From NCBI RefSeq assembly GCF_001273755.1, contig NZ_LGYA01000011.1, forward strand, positions 20,570 through 84,569: 64,000 nucleotides of DNA, given 5' to 3'. How positions within the stretch are numbered: position 1 is the first letter of the stretch; every line of letters starts with the position of its first letter. This document shows positions 62,615 through 64,000 of the stretch, one piece after another. Source of the stretch: Peribacillus butanolivorans. GTDB lineage: Bacteria > Bacillota > Bacilli > Bacillales > DSM-1321. The position numbers and the translations under genes were made by a program. A model generated the notes under the pieces. It was given only the letters and a program-made list of their open reading frames with translations, had not been told where the DNA came from and searched no databases.

Positions 62615-63162
62615 AATTCGTCGCCTCCCTCTTGTGCTTCATACCTTTTTTCAAGGGAGCGAACCTTATCTCTTACTTCTGCTGCTTTCTCAAATTCCTC
62701 TTGATTGATGTGAATCTTTAAAACCTCTTTCAAATCTGAAATTTGTTTTCGAAGATAAATGGTGCCACCAATCCTTTTTGGAATTTTACCTATATGTGCA
62801 ATGTTGCCGCTATGAACCCTCTTTAAAATCGGATTTAATTGATCATTGAAAGTTTTATAACATTCAGCACATCCAAATTTACCAAGGTGGACAAACTCTT
62901 TATAGGATCGGTGACAATGAGGGCAGCGCTTCTCTTCTGTCTTAGGAAATGCATTTGCCTTCGTCTGTTGAATATTCGACTCTATATTCAACAATCCTGC
63001 TAACAAATTATTTATTGAAAAACCATGTCCTCCTGCAACCATAGCCATTTCACCTTTTTCCTGAGCACATTTCTCACAAATCATAACCTCGGTTTTTTTT
63101 CCATTAATGATCTTGGTGAAGTGCAGGGTAGCAGGCCTTTGATGACATTCTTGGCAAATCAT
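62611..63162 (-). CDS. mcsA: Activator of McsB kinase, McsA
   Basis: The 183-residue protein has paired CXXC zinc sites (CQECHQRP, CEKCAQEK, CPHCHRSY, CAECYKTF) and a C-terminal UVR motif (INQEEFEKAAEVRDKVRSLE). It activates McsB and modulates CtsR. I chose ATG 63162 with AGAGGTGA upstream; GTG and ATG codons three and two positions earlier lie within that site. It lies 20 nt after ctsR. Confidence 0.96.
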   Translation of the reverse strand: MICQECHQRPATLHFTKIINGKKTEVMICEKCAQEKGEMAMVAGGHGFSINNLLAGLLNIESNIQQTKANAFPKTEEKRCPHCHRSYKEFVHLGKFGCAECYKTFNDQLNPILKRVHSGNIAHIGKIPKRIGGTIYLRKQISDLKEVLKIHINQEEFEKAAEVRDKVRSLEKRYEAQEGGDEL

Positions 63163-63182
63163 GTTCATCACCTCTGCCAGTC

Positions 63183-63644
63183 TTATTTATATTTTAAAGT
63201 TGTAAGCATCGCAGTTAAAATCCTTGCCCTAAGCTCATCTCGATCGGGTAAATCTATATAAATCACCGATCTATCAATGACGCTCATCATGATCTTGGCT
63301 TCTCTCTCATTTATAACTTCTTCACTCATAAGCCGAGAAATAACTCCTTCAGCCATCGATTGGGTTACCCTAGAACCAATAAGGGATAATAATTGGTTAA
63401 TAAGATGCACGTAATCCTGCGATTTCACTTTCATGATCCGTATATAACCGCCGCCTCCACGCTTACTCTCTACAACATAACCTCTTTCGATTGTAAACCT
63501 GGTATTAATTACGTAATTGATTTGAGAAGGAACACACTGAAATTTATCTGCTATTTCACTTCTTTTAATTTCTAAGATATCTTTCTGACTTATTTCTAGT
63601 ACTTGTTTCAAATAAGTTTCGATAATATCAGATATGTTTCTCAC
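63183..63644 (-). CDS. ctsR: Transcriptional repressor CtsR
   Basis: The 153-residue repressor has a winged HTH (RSEIADKFQCVPSQINYVIN) with the glycine-rich wing SKRGGGGYIRI, which is the heat-sensing loop. The GTG start at 63644 has GGAGGAGG upstream. It autoregulates this operon through the operator just upstream and is released by heat or by McsB. Confidence 0.98.
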   Translation of the reverse strand: MRNISDIIETYLKQVLEISQKDILEIKRSEIADKFQCVPSQINYVINTRFTIERGYVVESKRGGGGYIRIMKVKSQDYVHLINQLLSLIGSRVTQSMAEGVISRLMSEEVINEREAKIMMSVIDRSVIYIDLPDRDELRARILTAMLTTLKYK

Positions 63645-63664
63645 TCAGCCTCCTCCAATCTGAC

Positions 63665-63712
63665 TTTGACTATATTTGACTATTATTATACAAGGAAAAA
63701 TGCATTTTGCAA
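63665..63712 (-). promoter_or_regulatory. Promoter and CtsR operator of the clpC operon
   Basis: On the minus strand TTGCAA (63707-63712), 16 nt and TATAAT (63685-63690) are followed within a few bases by AGTCAAA-TAT-AGTCAAA (63681-63665). The latter is the CtsR heptad direct repeat (consensus RGTCAAANNNRGTCAAA). The operator covers the transcription start region, consistent with repression. Confidence 0.92.
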
Positions 63713-64000
63713 CTTAAATGCACTCATTTAAATGTATTATCCATTTTCTCCAAATTATATGTACTTACATACCCTAATGCACACTAAAATTTAAATATCT
63801 TACATAAATACCCTAAACAGTTAAACATAAAACCTATTTTATAATAGAATATTCTATTACGTGTATTAATTCTCCTGCCGAATCCAAACACCTGGTCAAA
63901 TACAAAGAAGACCAACATCTTTGCTGATCTTTAAATCGCTATCTATTTGTAAAAGAAAAAAGACCAGCCAAGGATGGCTGATCTTTTTGAATGGCTTGGC
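63713..64000 (-). terminator. AT-rich gap with a terminator of the gene to the right
   Basis: No gene is seen. Near 63957-63983 the minus strand has GATCAGCC-ATCCTT-GGCTGGTC followed by TTTTTTC, a terminator for a transcript entering from beyond the right edge. A weaker, similar unit (GATCAGCAAAGATGTTGGTC) lies at about 63914-63934. The rest, 63713-63905, is AT-rich without recognised elements. Confidence 0.6.

Overview
The window is a chromosomal segment of a low-GC Gram-positive bacterium of the Bacillaceae. Gene order from ctsR through the rpoBC, str, S10, spc and alpha operons to rpsI matches Bacillus almost gene for gene. The window shows a CtsR operator, DisA, SigH, a cysteine-type T-box, Bacillus-type ribosomal leaders and strong AGGAGG ribosome binding sites. 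The species cannot be fixed from sequence alone. Every intact gene lies on the minus strand, so transcription runs from the right end to the left.

Right to left: 63.9-53.7 kb holds the ctsR-mcsA-mcsB-clpC heat-shock operon, then radA, disA, yacL, ispD and ispF. 53.7-47.0 kb holds gltX, a T-box controlling cysE-cysS, mrnC, rlmB, rae1, sigH, rpmG and secE. 46.5-34.5 kb holds nusG, rplK-rplA, the L10 leader with rplJ-rplL, an rsmC-type methyltransferase, rpoB, rpoC and the L7Ae-like gene rplGB. 34.4-30.0 kb is rpsL-rpsG-fusA-tuf. 29.6-15.1 kb is the S10-spc-alpha superoperon from rpsJ to rplQ. 14.8-10.4 kb carries ecfA1-ecfA2-ecfT (the shared energy-coupling module of ECF vitamin transporters), truA, rplM and rpsI.

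The left 9.3 kb is accessory. It is a glycan-degradation cluster with two GH38 alpha-mannosidases (one cut by the window edge), a GH125 alpha-mannosidase, a secreted GH85 endo-beta-N-acetylglucosaminidase and a YesL-type membrane protein. A coherent reading is that the secreted enzyme releases high-mannose N-glycans from glycoproteins and the cytoplasmic mannosidases trim them. A decayed ROK sugar kinase heads this cluster, and a C-terminal fragment of a phage-type integrase lies between it and rpsI. That makes the junction look like a site of past insertion.

Three non-textbook observations stand out. (1) The methionine aminopeptidase gene map, normally between adk and infA, is present only as a pseudogene. 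(2) A structured leader with two competing long-range pairings and a U-tract lies upstream of ecfA1 and looks like an undescribed attenuator. (3) Near-identical hairpin motifs precede both rplK and rplA and look like duplicated L1 operators. No rRNA, tRNA, CRISPR array or intact mobile element was seen.
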